A stretch of DNA of 64,000 nucleotides. Source: Nemopilema nomurai. Taxonomy: Eukaryota; Cnidaria; Scyphozoa; Rhizostomeae; Rhizostomatidae. Position numbers and translations under genes: made by a program. The notes under the pieces were generated by a model. That model saw nothing but the letters and a program-made list of their open reading frames with translations. It was not told the origin of the DNA and did not search any database. The stretch is from positions 193,854 to 257,853 of the forward strand of contig ML133479.1 of assembly GCA_003864495.1 (NCBI GenBank). Direction: 5' to 3'. Shown here one piece after another: positions 19,501 to 44,400 of the stretch (the stretch's first letter is position 1; every line of letters begins with the position of its first letter).

Positions 19501-20832
19501 ACGTACAATCTTGCCCATAAAAATTGTTTATGAACATAGAAGTAGGAACAGCAAGGGTTAACTCGTATCACAAATACAGGGTAAATCTTCAGTAAACCTC
19601 GTTTTGCGATTCTTCGTAACTGCTATCAATCATATTGGTATAAGAGATTTAAATTCCGGTAAAAACGCCTAATATCTACAATGATTTAGGTGTCGGCTTC
19701 CGATCCTTGAAAAGAAGGTGCAAATTGAGAGACGGACGGGAGTCATAAATACTATACTGGATGATGTCAAAAGACATCAAGAAAGCTGTAAATGATACAA
19801 AAAGAAATATTTTTAATGCAAAACATGTTAACCTATAAAAATAAAAAGTTACGGCTTTGTGTTTGTTTTTAATGCAAATCAAAAACACTGAATATCGTAT
19901 GTCTTACCATGTTGTTTGGATCAGTGCTCCGATTTACTCGGGAACAAGTTCATATCGACTCTCTGAACGATCTATTCTTTTATCCGCAGCCTTCGTATTT
20001 TGTTCCCGACTGAAACCTTACTACCAAAACAGTAATGTGCATACCAGAATTAAAATACTCGCATCAAGAGATTTTCCCGAGTTTGAATTTTGCGCAGATG
20101 GCAAGCAAATGCGCACAGATCTGCGCAGAACGCTAGATAGAGAGATACGCAGGGGAATCGCTGACCAGCGAGGGGAATCTCTCGCTGAAGGATCAGAGAC
20201 TGGGATATCACAATCCACTTTGTTATTCACACCATCGAAAAGAAGGACCTATCATTGAGAGGCCCATATTCCTTCCCAGTTCTGAACTCCGGCTTTAGCA
20301 GTTGATGATTTTTAAAAAGACCCTATTTTCGGCTGATTATATTTGGAAATGACAGAGTTTTCAGGCACCGCGGATCATTGAGAAAAGTGGGGGGTTCAGT
20401 TCTCCGAATGTAGAATAATTTTTGTAGAGTAATACTAAGAATATATAGCCTATAATTGAGGTTATTTGTGATAATTTTTTAACTTCTCTTTTCTATGAAT
20501 AAATCATTTTTCAATTACTTCAGTTTAGCAAACTACTAATCCAGCATTTGTTCGGGGACAATGGCTTTTTATTCATGATTTAGGTTAATAAAGGCAAAAT
20601 AAGGTAGAAAGCTGCAAAAACTGCATTTATTCTCGTATGTCATAGATTTCGTAGCGACGAAGGGGTAGATAAGCTGTTTTTACAATGGCTTTCCTTGCAT
20701 GCCTTCCGGTATTCTTATAGCACCCTCTGCGAGGGAGCGTGTCTGGCCTTATTCCCACAATGCAAGCCTTCCTTCAGCTTCAGCGATAATCACGAAAAAC
20801 GGCGCGAATAAAGTTTTTAGCGAAGCAACAAA
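13522..20832. other. Intergenic region between sGC-A and LRR1
   Basis: Over 7 kb separates two divergent genes. It should contain the missing ATG-bearing exon and promoter of sGC-A, and the promoter of LRR1 at its right end. I found no ATG followed by a good donor on the minus strand like the one in sGC-B. The longest frame, at 15892-16191 (+), has no recognisable motif. A 9 bp hairpin lies at 16974-17017. Nothing else in the stretch is supported as a gene. Confidence 0.4.
16974..17017. repeat. Short perfect inverted repeat (hairpin)
   Basis: AGAGCCCGG at 16974-16982 is matched by its reverse complement at 17009-17017, leaving a 26-base spacer. The GC-rich stem stands out in AT-rich sequence. 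Function unknown. Confidence 0.4.
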
Positions 20833-23071
20833 ATGCTGATTGAAGGTGAATTGGAAGTGAAGACTCGCTTTTCCCAGTCGCAGATTGCCAAAGGCAAGCC
20901 CAGCCGTGGCGCGGTGGCTATATACAAGGACAAGTCAGGAGCTGTTACCTTTGTACTATACAACAACAAATATAAAACTGGATTCAAATACAGGGTACAG
21001 AGGCCTAGAGAGATATAATTTCCTTATTCGTGAATTCTTTTAATAAATGCAGTCTTGGGAATCGTCTTATGCAGAAATAAAAATTTGAAATTGTTATTGA
21101 ACGGTTTAGCTTTGAAGGCTGAGCAGACAAACCCCCAGAGTTTCAAAATATATGAAAACACACAAGGAGAAAAATTTTATTTTATTTTTCTTTTATCTTT
21201 ATTTCTATTTGTTATTTAGTGTATACCTATGATACCTTCCCAAAAAATTCTTTTTTATACCATTGTAATACAACAAGGTTCAACTTTACTTATGAATACT
21301 GTGTGTAGATTATTTTCATTTTGAGAGATGCTTTAGGAGCGTTCTGGAATGTAATGCCACACAACAAATGGAAGTTATTCTACAGAGAATCCTTGAAGTG
21401 TGTTGATGCATGAACAATTTTATTTTTTCAGATCAGAAACAACATAAACAAAGTATTCTCAAGGTTTATAGAAAATGGAAAAATTTCAGTCAGCTTCAAA
21501 GAACCACAACATGATGTTGCTGTTTCCAAGGTAACATTGTATTTTAAGCATTAGAACAGTCTACCCAAGAATCCCAATGGTTAGCTAATAAAGCCTGTGT
21601 AATATACCTCCACAATCAAATTGGTTTTGCAGAGTAAAGTAAAAATTGGAGAGTTTTTGAATTGCTTTATCAGTATTAATATGATGTAAAATCTCTTTCA
21701 ACTTATCTTAGCAGCTCATCACATAGTGAAGAAATCATGCTTCTTGAATTGATATGTGTCCTTGTATGCAGGCAAACCCTAGTGACTTAAAGAAGCTTAT
21801 ACATGCCATGAAGCTTGGTTGCAGAGGGGAAGAGATGTCAGACATTGATTTTAACAAACCAAATGATGTGAAAAGACTGCTAGACGATGGAAAACAGGAG
21901 CTGAAAATAACATCAAAAGAGGAATATCCACCAAAGAAGAAAATTTCTCCTGCTCTTACCAAGCTAGTAATTGGAAATTGTGGCTTGATTCAACTTGACT
22001 CCAGGTTTCTTGAACTAAAGAACCTGTCAGTCCTTGACCTGAGAAATAATCAATTGATGAACCTTCCAGAGGGGTTTGGAGCCCTTGTCAACATTAAAGA
22101 ACTTTATTTAGCAGGAAACAGATTCAATTTTATACCTAATATTGTTTTTAACTCAGATATGGGGCTGAGCTTGAGGCTCTTGGACATCAGTTCTAACAAC
22201 ATCAAGAAAATTCCAACAGAAATTGGGTCACTATATCATCTTGTAAATTTGAAAATTGATAATAATAAAATTGGTGCGCTACCTGGAACAGTTGGAATGT
22301 TGAGATCTTTAAGATACCTGAATGTTTCAAACAATTATTTGGAGCATTTACCCTTCGAGCTCTCAAGATTAACTCTGCAATCGCTGGATATATCTGGGAA
22401 TTACTTGAAAGCTGGCCTGGGTAAAAGCATATATGGTAGCGAACTTGCTAGCGTGCCTTCATTGCTTGAAGTAACTGCCCGGAAGATAAAAGACTTCAGG
22501 TTTATTTGAAGCATTTTTTCTTATATCATTCTACATGAGCTAGGATACTCCTGCTTCAATATCATGAATTTTAATTCCTATGTCTGATCAATATATATAA
22601 TGTTATATCTAGAGGTATAACAGAGCATTTTAAATTCTCTATTAACTTAGTCTTGCCAATACCAATCTCTTGCCATTCTCTTTTTCATTGAATCTTCACA
22701 ATGCAAACTATCAGCAAATGTTTTCCTATATAGGTCCTAAATAACTAATTTCATCACATATTTAGTCAACCATCCTTAGAATCCACATTATTTTTTAATT
22801 CTTTCATTCCAGGTTTAACTATTCCAAAGAGTCTCTTCCAACAACACTTATTGAATATTTAGAGTTTGCAACATACTGTTTGTGTGGAAAATCTTGCTTC
22901 CACTCGTTTGCAAAGTGTACAATGATGCTGGATTTGGGGAAAATTGCTCATACAGTAATTGCAGACACCTCTAATGGGGGCAGAATGGGTGCTCCAGCAG
23001 TGGGCCACTTGTGTTCCAGGCACTGTGTCAACCAGTGGCAAAGGATGCCTCATGGAGCAGAACTGAGATGA
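20833..23071 (+). CDS. LRR1: Leucine-rich repeat protein 1, CUL2 substrate receptor
   Basis: LRR1 (PPIL5) is the substrate receptor of a CUL2 ubiquitin ligase. It helps unload the CMG helicase at replication termination in the nucleus. Four exons: 20833-20994, 21432-21530, 21772-22499, 22813-23071; they join in phase to 415 residues, against 414 in human. The N-terminal ~90 residues match the family's beta-rich domain (NNINKVFSRFIENGKISV fits the human pattern). LRRs run from about 148 to 305 with LDLRNNQL, LDISSNNI, LKIDNNKI and LNVSNNYL. The C-terminal module has Cys352, Cys354 and Cys358 (CLCGKSC) and Cys397/Cys401 (CSRHC), which align with cysteines in human LRR1 and probably bind zinc. 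The ATG at 20833 opens the frame shortly after a GC-richer leader. A polyadenylation signal lies about 100 bases past the stop. Confidence 0.93.
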
Positions 23072-24157
23072 AAACACTGATTACAATAACTGAAAATTTT
23101 GTAAAATCCCATGTGTTAACTCCCAAAAGTGAATGAAAAATATTTTTGTACAATTTAACTTATATTTGTATGAATAAAAAGAAAAATAGAGTCTGATTTG
23201 AAAAACATTTAGACTATTTCTTCTTTTGGTAATTATACAGTAGCAAAATGTGCATGCTCTCGATTTAACAAACATTTTTGATAAACCAAATCATTAAATG
23301 GGATTTGTATTAAAAAGATATCCAAGTGAAGAAAATTATGAAGAATCTGAAACTAAAAAGCTTCAGTATCTTATAATTCTATTTCTCTTAATTTGAATTG
23401 TATCTTTAAAAGTCTTTCACCCAGAGCATTGTTTATAAAGAAGGTCCTGCATACATAAGCAGGCCTCTCCGTTGGTATTTAAGTGGGCGCGCGTTTTACC
23501 AAAAAATATTCACGTTAAAGTAGGGAGAAACGGCATATTTTCGCATGAACATACTTTTTATTTAGAAATCTCTAAACAAACTACTTCATAGAGCAGTTTC
23601 TTGGTTATTGACCGGAAATATGTTCAAGAGGTGTTGGCAATAACGATTTCCTCGAAAGAGGGATTGAAAGAAGCAACAGGTTATTAGAGATCAATCGATT
23701 TAGACTGCAAGACTCTCTGTATAATAGTTAACAAGGAGCGCGATTTAAAGGCTGCTTATAAATCAGGCGCGTGATTTATTGCGCGTTTCGGCAACGATAG
23801 GAGCGTGCCAAGGCACGCGTGCGTGATCGCGCGCCTTAAACGGCGAGGCCTGATAAGTTGACCAACCTAAATTCACTTCATGTTGAGAACCCCGAGAGCG
23901 AATTTTGCGGTGCCCTGCCCCTTTGACACGTAAAAGCCTTAATGGACTGAAGTATAAGTGATAAAAGACAACTTTTTTAAATCTTCATATAATTCCTAGC
24001 ACCTATAAATTTGATTATACTTACAAACGCTTTCCTTTATATACTAGCCTTTATACCAATTGAATACAAAATAATACATAATCTCACATAATTTCAAACC
24101 CTCAAATCACTACTCATGTTCCCTGAGAAATTATTCATGTCTTGTTACCTTTGGCAA
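23072..24157. other. Convergent region between LRR1 and the PTGR1-like gene
   Basis: This holds the two 3' UTRs. A GC-rich island at about 23755-23850 is rich in GCGCG motifs (CGCGTGCGTGATCGCGCGCC) in otherwise AT-rich DNA. No coding potential is seen. Confidence 0.4.
23173..23178 (+). terminator. LRR1 polyadenylation signal
   Basis: AATAAA about 100 bases downstream of the LRR1 stop codon, on the coding strand. Spacing is typical for a short 3' UTR. Confidence 0.55.
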
Positions 24158-36201
<12,044 letters not shown>

Positions 36202-38473
36202 TTGGTTAGGTTATTTTGACCCCTTTTCTGAGCAACCCTACAACAAACCTCTGAGATTTCTCTTGCCTTCTCCACCTCCAAAGCAACAACAACCACAAGC
36301 CAACGAGTGAACTTTGTACCCGGCCATCCAGAAACTTCTGCGATTGGCGTGGTGGCAACGTTACCGGAAAAGTGAACCTTTGTTTCTAAGAAATTAAATG
36401 ACACCCCTAACAGAAAAGAACATCTCTACGAATCCCTAGGCGGGCCAAAGCGACAATGAAGAGTTTTTCTTTTGACACCAACCAAGTTTAGCCAGTACAG
36501 AAAGGCATTAAACTTCTACGTACGTCACCCCCGTCTTAGAGAATCGTACCGTGCATTCATCGTTCAGGGAAGGCAATCGAGAGCCTTAGGATCTCTGGAA
36601 AGACCCACCCTTCGACCCCACGTTACCCCTCCGTTACCCCTCCGTTACCACCACGTTACTCGCAATAGAATCCATAGCACAAAAAGTGCTGCTGTTCTGT
36701 CGAAATTGTTAGGCCTTTTAATGAGCCCGCAATTTGTGACTGCTTGGTGGTGGTAACGCTCCACGCTCCCACGGCGTGCCTGCATTTGTGATCAAAGCAT
36801 ATATCTCTGATTTTTAAGATGATTCACATACGCAACGAAAGATTATATAAGAGGCCTTCGTCAACCGAGCTAAGCTTATTTAGTTACTGTGCAACGAAAT
36901 ACTAAAAAGAAAGTCTTTTCCAATTTTAAATGAGTTAGGACGATTTGTAAATCCAAACACAACCATTTGATTAGATGGTAGATGGACCAGTGAGCCAATA
37001 ACAGATCAACTCATTGATGTCCACGACTCCTTCTTTTAGCTATTAGGCTAAGCACATTATGTCGTCAATGTAAACGGGTCAATTCAGTTAACAATTACAA
37101 AAGTTATTTGCTTTAGTGCCTTGTTTTATACTTCATTATTCGCAATCCACAAATTCATAATGGATTAGCCTAGAGGAGATGTAACTGAATTTATTCTATT
37201 CTATTATATATTCCATTTCTATCAGAAACGCAGGTGCTTGAGAACAATGGTTTGTAAAGGATTTCTCTTTCTAAATGGAATTTGCACTCCTCGGTGAATG
37301 CGTTCGATTGTTACTAGATTTCACCATTAATTCTGTCACATAGATGGTCTACCTTGGCATTATCTCCTTGATATGCTGAGTAAATATGTCAATATGACTC
37401 GTTTCTTGACCATGCTATGTAATTGGGGCATTCCACAGCCTTAACTCGTAGAAGGGTTTTTTCTTTAACTCGTGGACTGAAATGGGGTTTTTTCTAACAA
37501 AAAGTGAAATGCTACAAGGCTGAATGCTGGCACCTCTTTTACTGACGTTGAGACACTTGAATTGACATGTGTGTTCGAAGCAGGTAACAAAGCAGACACG
37601 AGAATGATTATAACAATAAGTGGACTTTTGAAAAGAGATTGAAAGGGGAATACAGGCGTGGAAGGGAATGAGCTTAGAAGGAAAATTAACGGTGATCTTC
37701 AACTGCAATGCAGAAAACACAGAAGGAGTCATTTCTCCTCGGGGCACAAATACAGAGAGGAATAAAAACAGCAACGTATAGTTCTCCAAGTGTGGTGGCA
37801 GAGAAAGGGAGAATCGAAAAACTGACAAATGCAATTTCAGATGACAAATGCATTTTCAGAGAAATTACCTTTTCTACTCAGGACACTACTATGCTATGAT
37901 GTCTGCGATAAAACATCGCAAAGAATCTTTTCATTTGATATATGTTCCAGGACATGCACATAATTGTTAACATGACAAAGTGAAGTGTGCTTGCCTTAAA
38001 ATTTAGAGAATATGTATAACATTTCCAGGACAAATTCTACATGTAGGAAGAATTCACATATTTCTTAGGAATTCATTTAGAGAAAAAGCGAAATCTTTAC
38101 CACATAAAGGGAAGCGAATTTTCAACGATACTATTAGGTGCACCCAAATCTTAAAGTTATTTGGGCTTGACTGAGGATACGCTGAATTGAGATGAGCAAC
38201 TTTTAGACAAAGAAATACTTAAAATATAGCTAAAATATAGCTACCAATACAGATCTCTCTTTTATCTTGATTTTCGTTCTACAGCCAATGACGTCAACGG
38301 CATTTTAAAGTGAATCAGAAGTTTCCTGTTGGAATGCTACGCTGATATACGAAGACAAGTGTATCCTCTATAGATTCTCGTAGGACAGGCTGCTTGCGGA
38401 AACAGTGCGGAAATTAGATCATGTGCAGACGGCTTCGACCTCCATCGACGTTTACCCTGATCGTTGCAATGGC
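36202..38473. other. Region between the PTGR1 promoter and the sGC-B 3' end
   Basis: About 2.3 kb separates two minus-strand genes. The left part is the PTGR1 5' leader and promoter, with an 11-bp tandem repeat at 36621-36660. The right part should hold the sGC-B 3' UTR. No additional gene is supported. Confidence 0.45.
36621..36660. repeat. 11-bp tandem repeat upstream of PTGR1
   Basis: CGTTACCCCTC occurs twice exactly (36621-36631, 36632-36642), then as CGTTACCACCA and CGTTACT. The array lies about 420 bases upstream of the PTGR1 start codon, in a GC-richer patch, so it may be part of the promoter. Confidence 0.6.
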
Positions 38474-41400
38474 TTACGATTCTAGTAGACGGTCCTGAGA
38501 GGCCACTTCTTCTACGCCTCTCCTCGTCAAAACGGCAGAAAAGGGGCAACTGGCAAGGGTGGAAGGTGACATGGCCGCCGACTTGAGCAGCGGAGACTTC
38601 ACTCTAGGACTCGAATTTGGTGAGCACGAGGGAGACTTCAACAAGCACGTGCTACTGCTGCGTTGTTTTAAATCGAAGAGCCTCGACTTCCGCGCAGCCG
38701 CGACGTTGCGTTTAAGGAAATAACACGCTATTGGGTTAGGTGACGAGTTGCATTCGAAGTCCCACAAGCCTCTCTCGTCTTCCAAATGTCTGCAAAAAAG
38801 AGCTCTGATTTTGAGTCAGCTCACTTGCACGATCACAGCATGAAGAGGTGGAAGCTTAAATCTAAATAAAAAGCAGTGCATTGCAAGGGGAATGGTCTGA
38901 CTTTGGGGGGGGGGGGTCCCTACAGCCCTCTCCTGAGACGCACTTTTCCTTTCTTTCCCACTACCTGTCAATATTTTGCTCTCTAATTGCCTCGAAAAAT
39001 TCTCTAAAAATCAGTTCACAAATAAAGGGACATATTCTCTACGTGTTGAATTTCACGATAAGCATACAAAGAAAACAAATTCTCACTTTCTTGTTTCGAA
39101 ACTGACATTGACTTTCCCGGGCAGACTTCCAGCCTCCATCTTGTTGGCGATGGTGACCGTGCTACCAAACAAGCAATACCTCGGCATTTTCTGCCCCACA
39201 ACGCCGGCCATTACCGGACCGGAGTGCAGGCCTATCCGGATCTAGAAGCAAGAAAGTCATCTCAATTAAATTTCTAAAGAAAGAAGCGGAGTAGCTAAGA
39301 TGTCTTGTAGGGCCGCATTCACGACTGCCAGGGTACATGCTATTCAAATCGTCAATACCATTTCATGTAGGTTTTTAAAACTTTGCTCCTGGAATAGGGA
39401 CCCCCGATCCGTCACTGATATCATGGTCATACAGGACAGGTGTCATGGTCATACAGTACAGGTGTCATGGTCATACAGTACAGGTGTCATGGTCATACAA
39501 AACAGTGCTGGTAGTTAGGTTGGTGGCACTATTTTCTCCATCTCGCTGCCTGTAGAGCTAATGAAATGCAAGAAAATCAGTCAATTTCCATAAGCTGTAT
39601 ACGATAGCTCATCCCTTGAAAACCTACCGCCTGATATGGACAGCCGAGCATGTTTTTTAAACCTTGTGTACTGCACAATTGTTAATTGGACAACGTTATT
39701 GGCATAATGAGAAAGAAAGAGGCTGTTGAGAGAATAGAAATAGAAGCTAAATTCTACACCAGTCTTTAGTGGGACAGTTGAAGGCTACAATCAACAGACG
39801 AATCAAACTGGGGTTATTTGAAGTTGAATTTGTTGACGTTTGCTGGTCGAGTTTGAGTGAACAACTCCAAAGTAAACTCAAAGCAAAATTCCCTAGACGC
39901 GAATGCACTACGCTGGGTGGTATCCCTTGGGCATTCACACGAAAGCGTTATGATGCTCAAGATTTCCGCTCAAAAGACACGGTGTCCGTTGAGAACTGTA
40001 AAATATCCTTCAGAGTAAATCTATGCACGCCCTATCAAGCCTTGGCTGAGAAAACTTCTGATTAAATATTCTCTTTGAGATGGAGCACCTGCGACAAGCT
40101 AGTGGCCGCAGAGCTGTCAAAGATTACCACTCTCCATCTCAATGAAGCATTTCGTTTCGGTGGAAATCATTATTATTGATGTTTCAATAGCTAAATAACC
40201 ACAGATATACTAACTGACGCTTCAAACAGGAGTTCCAATGGTCCGGGCTTAGCAATTTTCTCAGGACTGCAAATTTGTTACCTAGGGTATCAGTATGGTG
40301 AACGATAAGCATGTTGAAATTCTCAAAGAGAAATTTCGACATTTTTAATCACCTATAACTCCATTTGTCTCAACAGTTACTTCCAGGGTTATGTGATGTT
40401 TGCCATGAGTATTGTAAGGACCATGCTTGAAAAACTAGAACATCATGTTATTTTTCCATCCGTAATCGCGAACGTTTACCACATAATGCTGCAGTTTTAG
40501 CTTCATTCGTTTACAAGAATCAAAACAATGCTTTGATTAATTGATAGAAATTAAAAGTAAGTATGGCCCCCTTTCAACGTTAATAAAAGTTGTGTAACAG
40601 TCAAAGACGTTGATCTAGCCATCTGTGAAAGTTATTGAAGAGCAATTTTTACTTGCAAAGCTTTGCTTATTTCATTCGTTTTGGGAGCACACAATGATAG
40701 GAGTCCTTAACTTATAAAAGGAAGCTGATATTCACCGATTGTGTTTACACAAGATTTTCTCATAGTGAGAGTAACATATCAAATAATTGCTCGCTTTTTC
40801 ATAAACTAGCTACTCCCGTGTTTAATAACATACTTTCCATCCTACATAATTCGCTGCTATGTTTGCCATACGCTTGCTTGAGTATATCTGCAAAAATTAG
40901 ATATTAGCAATTACTGAAACCTCACGTATGAAGTATTTTGCGCTGGAAAATTGGTTAGCTAACAACTTCTGTTTTGAGCCAATCGACTCTTTCGTCAGTA
41001 GAGTTCAGAGAAACGTTCAACTTTCCTTTGGCTGCAATTTTTATCATTCAAACCTTCCTCATTACCAACTCAAAGCAAAACTTGCATTGTTTATAATAAA
41101 AATAACTAATAAGCCTTCCTCAAGTATGACATTAACGGGCAAAACCTCCATCCGGCTTCCAGGTTTGGAGCCGTCATTTCTTCTGCACTCTGTTTCAGAG
41201 AATTGTCCGAAACGAAGTTCGTTATTTGATTGTAGAAAGCTGGCCTTTTCTATCACGAGGTATGAGCAGAATTTGAATTCTTGCCAGACAGCTGGATTGT
41301 TTGGCGAAAGCTGAATTAGGCCATTATAACAGTAAAGGTAAACTAAAATGCGGGCAACGATAGTCTAGTGGGTTTCAATCATAACAACTCGAATCACCAA

Positions 41401-44400
41401 ACAAAGCTGGTACACTGAACGTGTATTCCAGAACCGAAGTAATCACTCTTGCTGAGTAACGCTAGAAATGACCTGTCATCTTATCCGACAGAGTACGGCT
41501 CCGCTTGACAACTCCACTCGGTAATGTCCTGCAGTCGTTAAACGTGAGAATCGGCGACTGCTCTCCCGAAAACCGCCGCAGCTGCTTCTGGCCATCAAAG
41601 GGACAAGTCAGTCCTGATCACCAGTTCACAGCACACAAGCACGTGGAGTGGCTACGTCCAGCCAAGCCCAAATGCACAATCAGAACTTATCCTTCTATCT
41701 AGGCAGACGCTAACAAGCTCAATCGAGATATAACGCGTTTGGCTCTCCTCACAAAGCGAATAACAGCACCGTTCAAGCATTTAGTTCTGCTAAATTGGGT
41801 TACATTCTCCGCAGATGGGAGCTTTTCACGAAAGACGCCAGCCAGAAAGGAGACTTTACCCCCAAACACTACCATGAACGTTTTACTCGGATTTTTATGT
41901 CCAAATCTACAAACACTGTGATTATAATACGGCGACTGACGAAATTCTCGCGATCAAATTGGGCGACGATGCATGCAACGGTGCAAATGTCTCTATTTGC
42001 ATTTGCCAAAAATTTGTGTTACAGCAAGCAACAAGACTTTCTTTGTGCACCAGCAATGTATAGCTAATATGTATGTTTAAGGATATGTGGTTTTGCTTTC
42101 AGACACTTACAAACCCTGAAGGCTTTTCCAAAAATTCAGTTCATAAGTTTGCATAATGCTGCTTAACTGTACATAGTTTGCTTGCAACGATAACAGAACA
42201 GTCATTCTCCTCTTTCTGCCACAAAATTTCTTGCTGCTAGAAAAAGGGCGGTATATACGGGCTTCGAATTCCCATAGCATGACACAAACTACTTTGGGGG
42301 CGTATTTTGCGTATTTTGGGGGCCCCATGGGCCTCGGCAGTCGTAAATGCGACCCTACCAAAACGATATATTCTTGTTTGAATCAAATATTGAAGACAAA
42401 AAGTTTTTTGACTTCATAAATTTGACGTAAAGCAACACTCAAAAGGTCTCCTTCGCAACCTCATAAACAAACAAGAAAAAAATTCCTAGAAAAATGCCGC
42501 AGTCCGTTATTATGCCTATAAGGCTAGGCCATCTTGTAATTCAGCCGCAACGGCATGCAACAAATAATGGCTTTAAGAGATTCTTATTTATGCTATCGCT
42601 GTACAGCAAAATTAACTAATATATAGATAAGCTAATTTATAAGTAAACTAATTTGTAAATAAGAAATTCATGGATAAATTGATTTGTGAAGAGCTGGTAA
42701 GTTGAAAACAACTCAATTAAAAAAAATCGATGAGCTATTCCTGAGAAAAGAACTTTAGAAACTGTTACGTGAAGTACTAAGTACATTCCCATCAATTTCC
42801 TCTCTACTAAGCTGCTACCTAAGAATTGTAAGGGCAATACATTTTCTTGCAAGCGATATCCACATTTCGTTCTAAAGCAAAGCTGACGCTATAAATCAAA
42901 TGACATCATCTCATAAGACACCAAGCCTAGTGTTCCAAATATTTTTATGCTTGATTGTTTAGTGTCAAATAATTAGATGATCGCAAAAGTCGTTAGAATT
43001 TGCCATTATTGCTAAGCAATTAATATAACTTTATAACCGTCCAGCAAAAACTTGCACCATTCTGTTGATTAAGCCCGGACAGTGCTTAATCAAGAACACA
43101 ATCCCCGCGATGATTCTGAACAGCTAAAGGCATTCATTCTCTCGATCTGGATTATGCTCTGGCCTAAGCTAAGTTTCCAAAATCCGAGTGTTTCGTAATT
43201 ACATGAACACTTTTAAAATATTTATACTCTTGAATGCTTCAAGATCACTTTATATGAGAACAATTTTGCATCAGCCTGCGTCATACACTAAAACGAGAAT
43301 TAATGCGGTCAGTGCAACCAATTGGTTGTTCTATCACGTGGTCCACAAGTCGGTCCACGGACGGAAGAAGATGCGAGTCGTGTAATAGTTTGGGATTTGG
43401 TCGTTTAAAAAACTTTGAGATTCACTTTCGTAAACATTACGACATAAAAGCTTATAAAAGTGATTGAGCATACTCAAACACTGGCTACAGTTGACTCCTA
43501 CAATCTTATTTTAAATATCAAGTTCGTATCGTAGCATAGTCACCATCTTGTTTTATTTTCAAAATGATTAGGGACTTCTAACTCTTTGTTTGACCATGCA
43601 AATTAGGCTAATGAATTGGTATACAAAACGAGGCTCAACAATCTTTTGCTATTGTCATCGTAATCACAGTTTCTTGGGGGAAGATGTTGAAGATGAGTGT
43701 AAATGTTGAATGGGCATTTGATAGGCAAAAACAACAAATTCATTTTATTCTCAAAAGTGTCTTCAGAGACCTTACGAAATGATTTCATAAACAACTCATT
43801 AGCCGGGAGGAGCATTTATTGACAAATAAGTCAGTTTGACCTTGAGGAAAGGACGAGCAAAAAGAAACTTAGAGAAGTAATGAACCTAGTCTCCACCTAC
43901 ACGAAACAAAGCAACGGAAAGCTGTGTAAACGAGCTTGTTCGTAAAGAAACAATTACATTGAGAATTTGAGTGAATCAAGAAGTTGGGATTTAATTCTAA
44001 GCGTAAATATAACCTTAAGATGAAATATCCAATGAAGAGCCCTGTTCTTGTCACAAATCATAATCACAATATGGTTTCTGGTTAAAGGAAATTGCTGAAA
44101 ATATTGATCGGATTCCAATAATGCAATGTTGGCAGCTGAAATTAATCAAAAGATTAGGAGGCTCTACTCAAGAACATCACGTGCTTGTCGAAGTAGGTTT
44201 TAATTTTTAGAGGAGTGGACTATTTATTTCATGTCTTGACTACGCCTTATTTTTTCTCAAAAATTTGGAAAATTTCGTGAATGTCTTTTAACAAAATAAT
44301 CTTTAGAATAATCCTTATTTCAATACGATTAGAGGAACTTTGCTTGGCTTTGAAAAGATAAATGATATGGTTCACATGAAAGCATTGTATAATTGTCACC

